A stretch of DNA of 64,000 nt, taken from positions 28,981-92,980 of the forward strand of contig DGQK01000022.1 of assembly GCA_002390745.1 (NCBI GenBank), written 5' to 3'. A program made the position numbers and the translations under genes. The notes beneath the pieces were generated by a model. It was not told where the DNA came from, ran no database searches, and saw nothing but the letters and a program-made list of their open reading frames with translations. This stretch comes from Bacteroidetes bacterium UBA4416 (GTDB lineage Bacteria; Bacteroidota; Bacteroidia; B-17B0; Aurantibacillaceae). Below, in pieces: positions 16,010 through 25,200 of this stretch; position 1 is the first letter of the stretch, and each line of letters begins with the position of its first letter.

Positions 16010-17068
16010 TTATTGTTTGCAGTAGCGTTCGATGAGCTTCACGGCCATTTCGTCGCCAAGGCTGTCGGCTTTGTTGAGGTCATCGCAGGCCCCGCGTTTA
16101 TCCTTGCTGGCAAATTTAATGGCAGCACGGTTCACGAAGGCAGCGCCGTAATCGAATTTTAGCTTGATCGCATAATCGAGATCTTTCAGGGCTTCCACAA
16201 ACTGCTTGTTCTCGCCTTTGGCTACGCCGCGGTAGTTATAGCTTACAGGGTTCTTAGGATTGAGCTTAATGGCCTGATCCAGGTCCGCAATAGCGCCGCT
16301 GTTGTCAGCCGATTCTATTTTGCAGGCGCCCCTGGCAATGAGCGCTTCTTCGTCTTCCGGAAAGGCTTCGAGGTATACGTTCCAGTCGTTGACGGCATTT
16401 TTATAATCCTTGGTTTCGAAGCGGGCCTTGGCCCTTGTCTTATAAGCGTTGTATACCGGTTTGTCGGCGGGCATTAGCTTCATAGCCGCATCTATTTCCC
16501 GGATCACGTACAGGTATTCCTTCAGCTCAAAGCGGGCGTCAGCCTTCAGCAGCATAGCCTCAAGGTAATTGGGCCTGATGTCGATGGCTTCGTTGGCCGC
16601 CTCCTGGGCCTGCTTGTAAGCTTTGCCATCAAACATAAGCCTGCCCCGGTAATAGAACAGTTCGGCATCGTCCTTATTCAGGACTAAAGCTGAATCGATG
16701 GCAGCTTTGGCTTCCTTGAATTTCTGGCTTTCGTAGTAAACAATGGCCTGGTTCTTACGGGCTTCAAAATTATCGGGCGCTATTTTTAAAGCCGCTTTCA
16801 CATCTTTTTCAGCACCCTTAAGGTCTTTGGTCCTGATCTTTGCCTGGGCCATCTTATTCCAGGCTTCTATGTAGTCGGCTTTGAGCTTCACTGCTTTTTT
16901 CAGAGGCACAATGGCTTCCTCGTATTTCGAGGAGTCCATCAATTTCAGAGCCGCTTTGTAGAGATCCACTTCGGGGGTAGCGCTTTTGGCGGTATCTTTC
17001 TGAGCGCTGATCTGTATGTGTAACAAAATCAGTAATGTAAGGCTAAGCCACTTAAACATGTTCTTCAA
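16010..17068 (-). CDS. Exported TPR-repeat protein
   Basis: A 352-residue protein with a cleavable signal peptide (WLSLTLLILLHIQISAQ) and about eight tetratricopeptide repeats covering nearly all of the mature chain (for example YEEAIVPLKKAVKLKADYIEAW, shortened here to its start; also AIADLDQAIKLNPKNP). TPR proteins act as scaffolds, so it probably binds partners in the periplasm or at the outer membrane. No lipobox or enzymatic domain is seen. It is transcribed divergently from the SPFH gene, with 63 bases between the start codons. The exact role is unknown. Confidence 0.75.
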   Translation of the reverse strand: MKNMFKWLSLTLLILLHIQISAQKDTAKSATPEVDLYKAALKLMDSSKYEEAIVPLKKAVKLKADYIEAWNKMAQAKIRTKDLKGAEKDVKAALKIAPDNFEARKNQAIVYYESQKFKEAKAAIDSALVLNKDDAELFYYRGRLMFDGKAYKQAQEAANEAIDIRPNYLEAMLLKADARFELKEYLYVIREIDAAMKLMPADKPVYNAYKTRAKARFETKDYKNAVNDWNVYLEAFPEDEEALIARGACKIESADNSGAIADLDQAIKLNPKNPVSYNYRGVAKGENKQFVEALKDLDYAIKLKFDYGAAFVNRAAIKFASKDKRGACDDLNKADSLGDEMAVKLIERYCKQ

Positions 17069-17131
17069 TGGATTGTTTTGTTTTTACGAATGGATGACTA
17101 AATTTACACAAACAATTTTAAATATAAAATT

Positions 17132-18058
17132 ATGCCATTCATCATCGCCCTTTCCGTTATCGCTTTGCTGCTGATCTTTCTGTCTTTTGTAACCGTTCAG
17201 CAGGGAACCGTGGCGGTTATTACCGTTTTCGGAAAGTACAAACGCATCCTTACTCCCGGATTGAATATGAAAATCCCTTTCATCGAGCGGGTTTATAAGA
17301 AGATCTCGATCCAGAACAAAAGCGTGGAGCTGGGCTTCCAGGCGGTTACGGTAGATCAGGCCAATGTCAATTTTACCGCCATGCTGCTATACGCTGTGGT
17401 CAACCAGAATGAAGAGTCCATCAAGAACGTAGCCTTTAAGTTTGTGGACGAGCGAAACCTCATGCAGGCCCTGGTGCGATCCATCGAAGGGTCGGTACGC
17501 GCCTTTGTCGCAACCAAAAAGCAGTCGGAAGTGCTGTCGCTGAGAAGGGACATTGTAGAAGCCGTTAAGGAACAGCTGGACATGATGCTGGAAGAGTGGG
17601 GCTATCACCTCATCGACCTCCAGCTCAATGATATTACGTTTGATGAAGAAGTCATGCGTTCTATGGCTAAAGTAGTGGCCAGTAATAACTTAAAGGCGGC
17701 TGCCGAAAACGAGGGCCAGGCTTTGCTGATCACCAGAACCAAAGCGGCAGAAGCAGAAGGCAATTTTATCAAAATATCGGCAACTGCCGAAAAAGAAGCG
17801 GCGCAGATGCGTGGGCAGGGGATTGCTCTTTTCCGGCAGGAAGTGGCCCGCGGTATGGCGGAGGCGGCCCGGCAAATGCAGGAGTCGAACCTCGACACCT
17901 CCCTTATATTATTCAGTATGTGGACTGAAGCCGTTAAAAACTTTGCGGAGCAGGGGAAAGGCAATGTGATTTTCCTGGATGGCAGCGTGGATGGTATGGA
18001 AAAGACACTGCGCCAGATGATGGCACTCAATACAAAAGAGAACAGCGATAAAAAATAA
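17132..18058 (+). CDS. SPFH/band 7 (stomatin-prohibitin) family membrane protein
   Basis: A 308-residue protein with one N-terminal membrane helix (FIIALSVIALLLIFLSFV), then a band 7 domain (about 25-200, beginning VQQGTVAVITVFGKYKRIL) and a long alanine- and glutamate-rich coiled coil (about 190-260, KAAAENEGQALLITRTKAAE). This is the stomatin/slipin-type layout: a ring- or cage-forming membrane scaffold that often regulates membrane proteases. The usual NfeD partner is not adjacent. The gene stands alone and is divergent from the TPR gene. Confidence 0.88.
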   Translation: MPFIIALSVIALLLIFLSFVTVQQGTVAVITVFGKYKRILTPGLNMKIPFIERVYKKISIQNKSVELGFQAVTVDQANVNFTAMLLYAVVNQNEESIKNVAFKFVDERNLMQALVRSIEGSVRAFVATKKQSEVLSLRRDIVEAVKEQLDMMLEEWGYHLIDLQLNDITFDEEVMRSMAKVVASNNLKAAAENEGQALLITRTKAAEAEGNFIKISATAEKEAAQMRGQGIALFRQEVARGMAEAARQMQESNLDTSLILFSMWTEAVKNFAEQGKGNVIFLDGSVDGMEKTLRQMMALNTKENSDKK

Positions 18059-18194
18059 TCCCTAAACGGATTTAAAAATCAGTTCAGTTGTGCTATGTTG
18101 TGAAATTGTAAAAAAACTGGATTTTTTAAATTAAGTATTTTTACCTATATTGTAATCGTATTTATAAACACTTTCTAATTAAAAAATTGCTCGA

Positions 18195-20339
18195 ATGAAA
18201 AAACAATTTTTGACCGTAATGGGTAGTGCCTTGTTTCTTGCCGGTATTGCCCAGGAAAATAGTAACAAGCAGCCCTGCAATACGTATCAGGTGATGGAAG
18301 AAGCTTTCAAAGCAGACCCCGATCTGAAACTCAAATACAACCTCATCCAATCGCAATTGGAGCAGGAATACCAGGCAGAGCTTGCCAAAACACACATGGC
18401 CCAACGGGCCGCAGCCGTGAGCTACACCATTCCGGTGGTATTTCACATCATGGGACCTCAGAATATTGCCGATCAGGTATTTATTGATGCCATCGCCCAG
18501 GTGAACAGGGATTATGGCCGAAAAGGCGCCGATACCGGCAGCGTGTACCCTAACTTTAAGTCTATTTATGTGGATGCCGAAATGGTATTTGCCCTGGCGA
18601 AAAGAGATCCGAACGGAAACTGTACAAACGGGATCATTCGTCATGACAATGAAAGTATCTACTGGAACCAGAACGGAGGCGCTTACAACTACTCAGGAAC
18701 GGGAACCAACCGCTGGCCGCGTGAAAAATACCTGAATGTGTATATCGTAAACTGCATTTACGGTACAGGAGTAACCTGCCCGACGACTTCCGGAACCTAT
18801 ATCGGAGGTTATACGTATTTACCGGGCTCTTCACCCGGTGTTAACGCTGATGCCATCGTATACCGTTCCAGTGAGCTTTCAGGCTTGAGCGTCAGGGCTT
18901 TAAGCCATGAGATCGGCCACTGGTTCAATCTTGGTCACACATTCGGAAGCACCAACAGCCCTGGAACCACCTGTGGAGATGACGGTGTTACGGATACGCC
19001 TCCTACCAAAGGGGTGCTGAGCCAATGCCCTGTAAGTAACTCCAACTCCTGCTCCGGATCGGGCAACTTATGGAATGTGGAAAACTTCATGGATTACTCC
19101 AGCTGCCCTAAAAACTTTACACAGGGCCAGGTAACCCGTATGAGAGCTGCAGCAGCCAGCGCTACCGCGGGAAGAAATAACCTGTGGTCGGCAGCCAACC
19201 TGATTGCTACCGGCATTACGCCGGGCTATACCTGCGCTCCGGTTGCCGATTTCGACGCTAACAAAAAAAATGTATGTGCCGGCAATACCGTAACCTTTAC
19301 CAACGAGAGTGAGCTGGGCACTTCCGGAAATATTTCCTGGACCTTCGAAGGCGGTAATCCTGCAACCTCTACTGCCAATGCTCCTGTTGTGACTTACGCT
19401 ACGCCAGGCACCTATTCCGTATCGCTGGTAGCAACCAATGCTTCCGGCAATAATACCAAAACCCAAACCTCTTACATTACAGTTGTGCAAGGCGGCGGCG
19501 GTGTTTTATTGCCAAATACCTATGATTTTGAAACCGGTACAGGAATCCCCGGCGGAATCACCGTGATCAATAACAATGCAGGTTCTGTGGCATGGGCGGT
19601 TAATCCTTCGACAGGTGGTAACAGCACAGCCCAAAGCATGTTCCTGAACAATGCCGCCCAGGCAAGTTCAGGTGGTCATATCGATATTTTCGAAACACCG
19701 ATCTATGACTTCTCCACAACTACCAATGTGTCGTTCTCTTACTATTATGCCTATGCCAAAAAAGTAACGGCGCAGGCCGATACATTCAAAATACAATACA
19801 GCCTTGATTGTGGCGGTACATGGTCCAATGTGCTTGGAACACCGAATCTGACCAGCATGGCAGCCGCTTCCGGCGGTGTGCAGGCAAGCTCTTTCTCTCC
19901 TACGGCAGCACAATGGAAACAGGTAACAGTGCCTGCTACCTTATTGACAGTTCTGAATAACAAGCCGAGCGTGAAGTTCCGTTTCTGGTTCAAGAGCGAT
20001 ATCGCTACCGGCAGCTCCAATAATATCTTTATTGACCAGATCAACCTCTCAGGAACTGTTGGCCTCAATGAGCTGGAAAAATCCCTGGATATGATGATCT
20101 ACCCGAATCCGACCAATGCTTCTTCTACGATCGACTTTAACACGGTTTCGGGCGCGAAACTTAAAGTAAGCGTGATGGATATTGTAGGAAGGGTGGTAGA
20201 AGAGTCTGAAAACTTTAACACGAACGGCAACAGGGCAAATTACACTGTAAACAAAAACGGTACACTTGCCAAAGGGATCTATGTGATCAATATGCACATA
20301 GGCGACCAAACAATTTCTAAAAAACTCATCATCGAATAA
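18195..20339 (+). CDS. Secreted M43-family zinc metalloprotease with PKD domain and T9SS sorting tail
   Basis: A 714-residue exported protease. After a signal peptide (TVMGSALFLAGIAQ) and a propeptide-like region (25-80), the M43 (pappalysin/cytophagalysin) catalytic domain carries HEIGHWFNLGHTFG (HExxHxxxxxH, three zinc histidines and the catalytic Glu) and the Met-turn NFMDYSSC. A PKD domain (about 350-430, ISWTFEGGNPATS to TYSVSLVATNASGN) and a jelly-roll-like beta domain (about 435-620) follow. The last 75 residues (MIYPNPTNASSTIDF to KGIYVINMHIGDQTISKKLII) are a T9SS type A sorting domain, so export probably uses the SprA channel encoded at 22260. It is related in layout to 61753-63843. 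A strong terminator follows. Confidence 0.93.
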   Translation: MKKQFLTVMGSALFLAGIAQENSNKQPCNTYQVMEEAFKADPDLKLKYNLIQSQLEQEYQAELAKTHMAQRAAAVSYTIPVVFHIMGPQNIADQVFIDAIAQVNRDYGRKGADTGSVYPNFKSIYVDAEMVFALAKRDPNGNCTNGIIRHDNESIYWNQNGGAYNYSGTGTNRWPREKYLNVYIVNCIYGTGVTCPTTSGTYIGGYTYLPGSSPGVNADAIVYRSSELSGLSVRALSHEIGHWFNLGHTFGSTNSPGTTCGDDGVTDTPPTKGVLSQCPVSNSNSCSGSGNLWNVENFMDYSSCPKNFTQGQVTRMRAAAASATAGRNNLWSAANLIATGITPGYTCAPVADFDANKKNVCAGNTVTFTNESELGTSGNISWTFEGGNPATSTANAPVVTYATPGTYSVSLVATNASGNNTKTQTSYITVVQGGGGVLLPNTYDFETGTGIPGGITVINNNAGSVAWAVNPSTGGNSTAQSMFLNNAAQASSGGHIDIFETPIYDFSTTTNVSFSYYYAYAKKVTAQADTFKIQYSLDCGGTWSNVLGTPNLTSMAAASGGVQASSFSPTAAQWKQVTVPATLLTVLNNKPSVKFRFWFKSDIATGSSNNIFIDQINLSGTVGLNELEKSLDMMIYPNPTNASSTIDFNTVSGAKLKVSVMDIVGRVVEESENFNTNGNRANYTVNKNGTLAKGIYVINMHIGDQTISKKLIIE

Positions 20340-20357
20340 GCGATTCGCTGATCTTTT

Positions 20358-20402
20358 AAAAAGCGGCCCGGTCACGACTAATCGTGACCGGGCCGCTTTT
20401 TT
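20358..20402 (+). terminator. Strong intrinsic terminator after the M43 protease gene
   Basis: GCGGCCCGGTCACGA (20363-20377) pairs perfectly with TCGTGACCGGGCCGC (20382-20396) around a CTAA loop, flanked by A5 and T6. It lies 23 bases after the stop codon. Confidence 0.93.
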
Positions 20403-20815
20403 AGCGCCGGTTCTGCCGGCCCCCTGTGTATTATCAGGAGCTTACCCGGGGACTTACCTATCAGGGCAACCTCACGAGCACTATCCAGGTGAGCATCAAT
20501 TACGACGACCGCAAATCGCCGGACACCAAAGTGGTAAGGGCCTGCCGCGCTACCGGTTCATAGCGATGAGTCCCGCGCGCGATGCTGCCTCGAGCTCCTG
20601 TTTTAATGCCTTAAGCCGCACGTTTGAAAATGGTGTGCAGCTTTCGGATTCCGGCAGTTACGAACCTGAAACTCTTTACTGTTTAGTTATCTGATACCCG
20701 GAATCGAATGTATGGGGTCCTGGAGGCCGGGTGCATCCACAAGGGAAACCGGCTGCGGCTGAGCCGGGAATTTAGCGTAGCGCGGAATCTAACGGAGCGC
20801 TTGCCGTGAGGGCAT
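20403..20815. other. Gene-free region with a possible coding remnant
   Basis: About 410 bases between two terminators with no convincing gene. A 45-codon frame at 20426-20563 (start GTG, stop TAG) reads like a protein fragment in its middle (LTYQGNLTSTIQVSINYDD), which suggests the decayed end of a lost gene, but I cannot identify it. The rest shows no ORF, repeat or promoter that I can support. The GC-rich, degenerate look differs from the genes on both sides. Confidence 0.3.
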
Positions 20816-20840
20816 AAAAAACCGGCCCGGCCGGTTTTCT
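20816..20840 (-). terminator. Intrinsic terminator after plsY
   Basis: AAAACCGG (20818-20825) pairs with CCGGTTTT (20831-20838) around a short GC-rich loop. On the minus strand a T run follows. It lies just beyond the plsY stop codon. Confidence 0.75.
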
Positions 20841-20842
20841 GA

Positions 20843-21478
20843 TTAAGCTGCTTTCCTGGCAAACAGGTAGGTTTTCGATTCCTGCCTTTTCCACAGGCGT
20901 GTAATGTTTTTCTTATGTGTGACGATCAGCATGACTGCTACAAAAATGGAGAAGATCATCAGCGTTTCGTTGGTATTTTTCAGAACGAGGTTCAGAATAA
21001 GGGGAAAGGAAACACCGGCAAGCATCGAAGAAAGGGATACATATTTGGAAACGATCAGTACCGAAAGAAAGACAAACAGTACCAGCAGGCTGGTGAAAGG
21101 TGTGAGGCAGATAACCACGCCCAGGATGGTGGCCACGCCTTTGCCGCCCCTGAAACCCGCAAATACCGGGAAGATGTGTCCTACAAGGGCTGCAATGCCC
21201 AGGCCAAGCTCAAGGTTTACAAACTGGTTGGAGTCGAACGCATAAGGTGATAAAAAGGCCAGGGAAGTTGCCAAAATGCCTTTTACGATATCAATGATGA
21301 GCACAGGAATTCCGGCTTTTTTTCCTAAAACCCGGAATGTATTGGTGGCACCGGCATTCCCGCTGCCAAATTCACGGACGTCGATCCCGTAAAAACGCTT
21401 CCCCCACCAAACAGCTGTTGGGATGGATCCAATCAGGTAAGCAGACACCAAGAGAGAAATGATAATTGTAGTTTCCAA
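20843..21478 (-). CDS. plsY: Glycerol-3-phosphate acyltransferase PlsY
   Basis: A 211-residue integral membrane protein of normal PlsY length, with about five helices. The family motifs are intact: YLIGSIPTAVWWGK, GSGNAGATNTFRVLG and GFRGGKGVATILG. It transfers the acyl group from acyl-phosphate (made by PlsX) to the sn-1 position of glycerol 3-phosphate, the first step of phospholipid synthesis at the inner membrane. It is a single-gene unit with its own promoter and terminator. Confidence 0.96.
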   Translation of the reverse strand: METTIIISLLVSAYLIGSIPTAVWWGKRFYGIDVREFGSGNAGATNTFRVLGKKAGIPVLIIDIVKGILATSLAFLSPYAFDSNQFVNLELGLGIAALVGHIFPVFAGFRGGKGVATILGVVICLTPFTSLLVLFVFLSVLIVSKYVSLSSMLAGVSFPLILNLVLKNTNETLMIFSIFVAVMLIVTHKKNITRLWKRQESKTYLFARKAA

Positions 21479-21508
21479 ATCTTTAGTTGTGTTTAGTTTT
21501 TAGTTACG

Positions 21509-21537
21509 CAAATATAACAATTATTTAAAATAACCAA
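21509..21537 (-). promoter_or_regulatory. Promoter of plsY
   Basis: Minus strand: TTG (21537-21535, within TTTG), an 18-base spacer and TATATTTG (21516-21509). This fits the Bacteroidota consensus. The -7 box ends 30 bases before the ATG at 21478. Confidence 0.65.
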
Positions 21538-21656
21538 AGTTGATGCCCGGGCGTTCGGGACTTAAATTTTAACAATAAACGGTTAATTCCGCATTCAAAA
21601 TTATATTAACTTTTTTTCACGTTATTGGCTGATTTTTTATTATTTTCACGCCTCTT

Positions 21657-22250
21657 ATGATCAGCTACATCAACGGGCAAATAGCCGAACTGAACCCTGC
21701 TTATGCAGTTATAGAAAGCAATGGTGTGGGCTATGGTTTGCTTATTTCTCTGACTACCTATACGGCCATTCAGGGAAAAACTTCCGCAAAGCTTTTTGTA
21801 GAAAGTGTGTATGTAAGGGATGATAACCCCAGGTATTACGGATTTGCCGACAGCGAGGAGCGGGAATTGTTCCGTAAGCTGATCTCTGTTTCGGGTGTAG
21901 GTGGGGGCAGTGCGCTCCTGATGCTTTCCTCCTTATCCGCGGTTGAAATTGCCGGTGCGATCAACACCGCCAATGTTACAATGTTAAAAAGCATAAAAGG
22001 CATTGGAGAGAAGACTGCTCAACGGATTGTGGTGGACCTGAAGGGCAAAATGGGCAAGCACGAAGGGGGAATTTCACAGATTTTAACGACATCATACAAT
22101 AAAAATAAGGACGAGGCGTTAATGGCTCTCATGACCTTAGGATTTCCAAAAATGACAGCGGAAAAAGCCATCGAAAAAGCAATTAAACAACAGGGTGTTG
22201 GTACTGATAATGTGGAACTGCTGATCAAATCGGCGCTAAAAAACATGTAA
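21657..22250 (+). CDS. ruvA: Holliday junction branch migration protein RuvA
   Basis: A 197-residue protein with the three RuvA parts: an N-terminal OB fold (MISYINGQIAELNPAYAVIE), tandem helix-hairpin-helix motifs (LISVSGVGGGSALLML at about 78-93 and IKGIGEKTAQRIVVDLK at about 112-128), and a C-terminal domain (EALMALMTLGFPKMTAEKAI) that contacts RuvB. It binds four-way junctions as tetramers. RuvB is not in this window. It is 9 bases from sprA and probably co-transcribed with it. Confidence 0.96.
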   Translation: MISYINGQIAELNPAYAVIESNGVGYGLLISLTTYTAIQGKTSAKLFVESVYVRDDNPRYYGFADSEERELFRKLISVSGVGGGSALLMLSSLSAVEIAGAINTANVTMLKSIKGIGEKTAQRIVVDLKGKMGKHEGGISQILTTSYNKNKDEALMALMTLGFPKMTAEKAIEKAIKQQGVGTDNVELLIKSALKNM

Positions 22251-22259
22251 GAAATCAGC

Positions 22260-25200
22260 GTGGTAAAAGGAGGGTTTAAATTTCTTGTCGTTGCTTCTGT
22301 ATCCATTGGATTGATGAGCGTTGTGGTTGGCTCCAAGGCCAAAACATCGCCATTGAGCAAGCCGCATTATTACGAAGAGGCGGCCCTGCCTCCCGATACG
22401 CCGGTAGTAAGCAAGGAAGACCTGCCTTACGAGTTCAACGACAACAGCAATGTGCAGCCGGTCTATAAAGACAACAACGGCCTGTACCTTTCGGATCCTT
22501 CCAATATTAAGACGGAAACCAACTATAATCCTAAAACAGGCAATTACGACATTACCCAGAAAATGGGTGACCTGGATTACCGCCCCGAAACCTATGTCGA
22601 GTTCCAGGATTACCAGGATGCATTATTCAAAAAAGCGGTAAAAGACCACTGGCGCTCAAAAATCAAGGCCGATGATCTTAATAACCAGAATAAAAAGGGC
22701 ATGATCCCGAAATTAACCGTTAACAACGAGATCTTCGACCGGATCTTCGGTGGAAATACGGTGGACATCAAGCCAACAGGAACGGCGGAGCTTATTTTCG
22801 CCCTCAACCGGAATAAAACCTTAAACCCGGCGATTCCTCAACGCCAGCAAAAAGTAACCAATTTCGACTTTAACATGCGCATTCAGCTGAACCTGATCGG
22901 AAAGATCGGGGATAAGCTGAAAATTACGACCAATTATAACACGGAAGCTTCCTTCGACTGGGAGAACCAGATGAAACTGGAGTATACGGGTTACGAGGAC
23001 GAAATCATCAAAAAAATTGAAGCGGGCAACGTGAGCCTGCCGCTCAACAGTACCTTAATTACCGGTAGCCAGAGCTTATTCGGTGTAAAGATGCAGTTAC
23101 AGTTTGGGCGACTCACGGCCACTACTATCTTTTCGCAGCAGCGTGGCAAGAAACAGGAGGTGACTGTGCAGGGTGGCTCACAGATCCAGAACTTTGTGGT
23201 GACGGCTGATAACTACGAAGTGAACAAGCACTACTTCCTGGGGCACTATTTCCGTGATAATTATGATGCCTGGATGCAAACGCTTCCGATCGTGGCAACG
23301 CCTATCGTCATCACCAAAGCGGAGGTATATATTACCAACCAGACGGGAAGTACCGAGAACGTGAGGAGCTTCGTTGGTTTCTCCGATCTGGGTGAAAGCG
23401 GAGCGCACATTAATACAAACCTCTCGGATCCCAACTGTCAGGCTGATCCGACATTCCGCATTACAGATAACAGCCCGCAGGCAGATAGTATACAGCCTTA
23501 TAACAATGCCAACACCTTATACAGCATCATCACCAATACCGCCAATGGCCTGATGCCGGCACGTACCAATACGACTACCAACCAGATCAATACGCAGCTG
23601 ACCAGCCCGCTGACCACAACGAACAGCTGTAATAACAACGGCGGTTTTATGGAGTCGTCGCGCGATTATGAATATGTGACGAATGCACGCCGCCTGAATC
23701 CTTCCGAGTTCACCATCAACACGCGTTTGGGTTTCATTTCCATTAACCAGTCGATCAACAACGACGTGGCGGTAGCGGTGGCTTACCAATACACCTATAA
23801 CGGCAAAACTTACCAGGTGGGTGAGTTCAGCGACCAGTTTACCACGGGGCCCTTGTACCTGAAATTACTGAAAGGAACGCTTACCAACCCGAGGTACCTC
23901 ACCTGGGACCTGATGATGAAAAACGTTTATTCCATTGGGGCTTATAACCTTAATGCACAGGACTTTAAGTGCGATATCTACTTCAATAACAATGAAACCG
24001 GCGTGGACGTACCCTATGTGCCTTCCGGAAGCCGCAACGGGCAGCTGTTCCTGCAGGTGATGGAGTTGGATAAGCTGAGCGTAAACGGTGACAAGTATTC
24101 GGATGGTGTCTTCGATTTCATTAAGGATTATACCATCAACCCAACAAACGGCCGTGTATACCTGTCGTCGAAAGAACCTTTTGGTAACAACATGGCTGCC
24201 AGGTTTCAGCCAGGTGATTTTCCGGATGCCAACAGGTATGTGTTCCAGGAGCTGTACGACTCCACGCGAACCATTGCGCAGCAGCTACAGGAAAAGAACC
24301 GTTATAAGCTGAAAGGGCAGTATAAATCCGCTTCCGGTGCCGAGATTTCCCTCAATGCCCTCAATATTCCTCAGGGCGCGGTATCGGTAACGGCCAACGG
24401 GCAGAAGCTGGTTGAAAACCAGGATTATACCGTGGATTATACTCTGGGGCGTGTGAAGATCATTAATGAAAGTATTCTCAACTCGGGCGCCAATATCAAG
24501 GTAAGCACCGAGAGCAACTCCCTCTTCAATGTACAGCAAAAAAGCCTCTTCGGCACAAGGCTCGACTATAAGGTGAACAAGGACCTTATCCTCGGCGGTA
24601 CCTTATTGCGACTGAATGAAAAGCCGGTGACCCAAAAGGTGAACATTGGCGACGAGCCGGTATCCAACACCATCTGGGGACTGGATTACAACTATAAAAC
24701 AGATGCCCCTTTCCTCACCAGGCTGGTGGACAAGATCCCACTTATCAATACCAAAGAGATGAGTACGATCGTGACGCAGGGTGAGTTTGCCCAGCTGATC
24801 CCGGGCAATGCGAAAGCAATCGGGAAAACCGGGACATCGTACATCGACGATTTTGAAGGCAGTATTTCCCTGATCGATATCAAGAGCCCGCAGGCCTGGT
24901 CGCTGGCCAGTATTCCTCAGGGGCAAACGTCCATGTTCCCGGAAGCGTTGCTGAACAATGATATCAGGACCGGGAACAACAGGGCCCAGTTCAACTGGTA
25001 TACCATTGATAACCTGTTTTACGGGCAACAGAACTCCAACCTGAAGCCTTCGAATATTCCTAAGGAAACCTATTCCAATAACTTCATGCGCCAGGTACTG
25101 GAAACGGAATTATTCCCTTCCAAAACACCGGCCAACGGACAGCCGGTGGTGCTCTCTGTGCTGGATCTGGCTTTCTATCCAAACGAGCGTGGACCTTATA

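Noticed and set aside
17861..17910. tRNA-like GTCGAAC motif
   Set aside because: It lies within the SPFH coding sequence and no acceptor stem can be formed around it.
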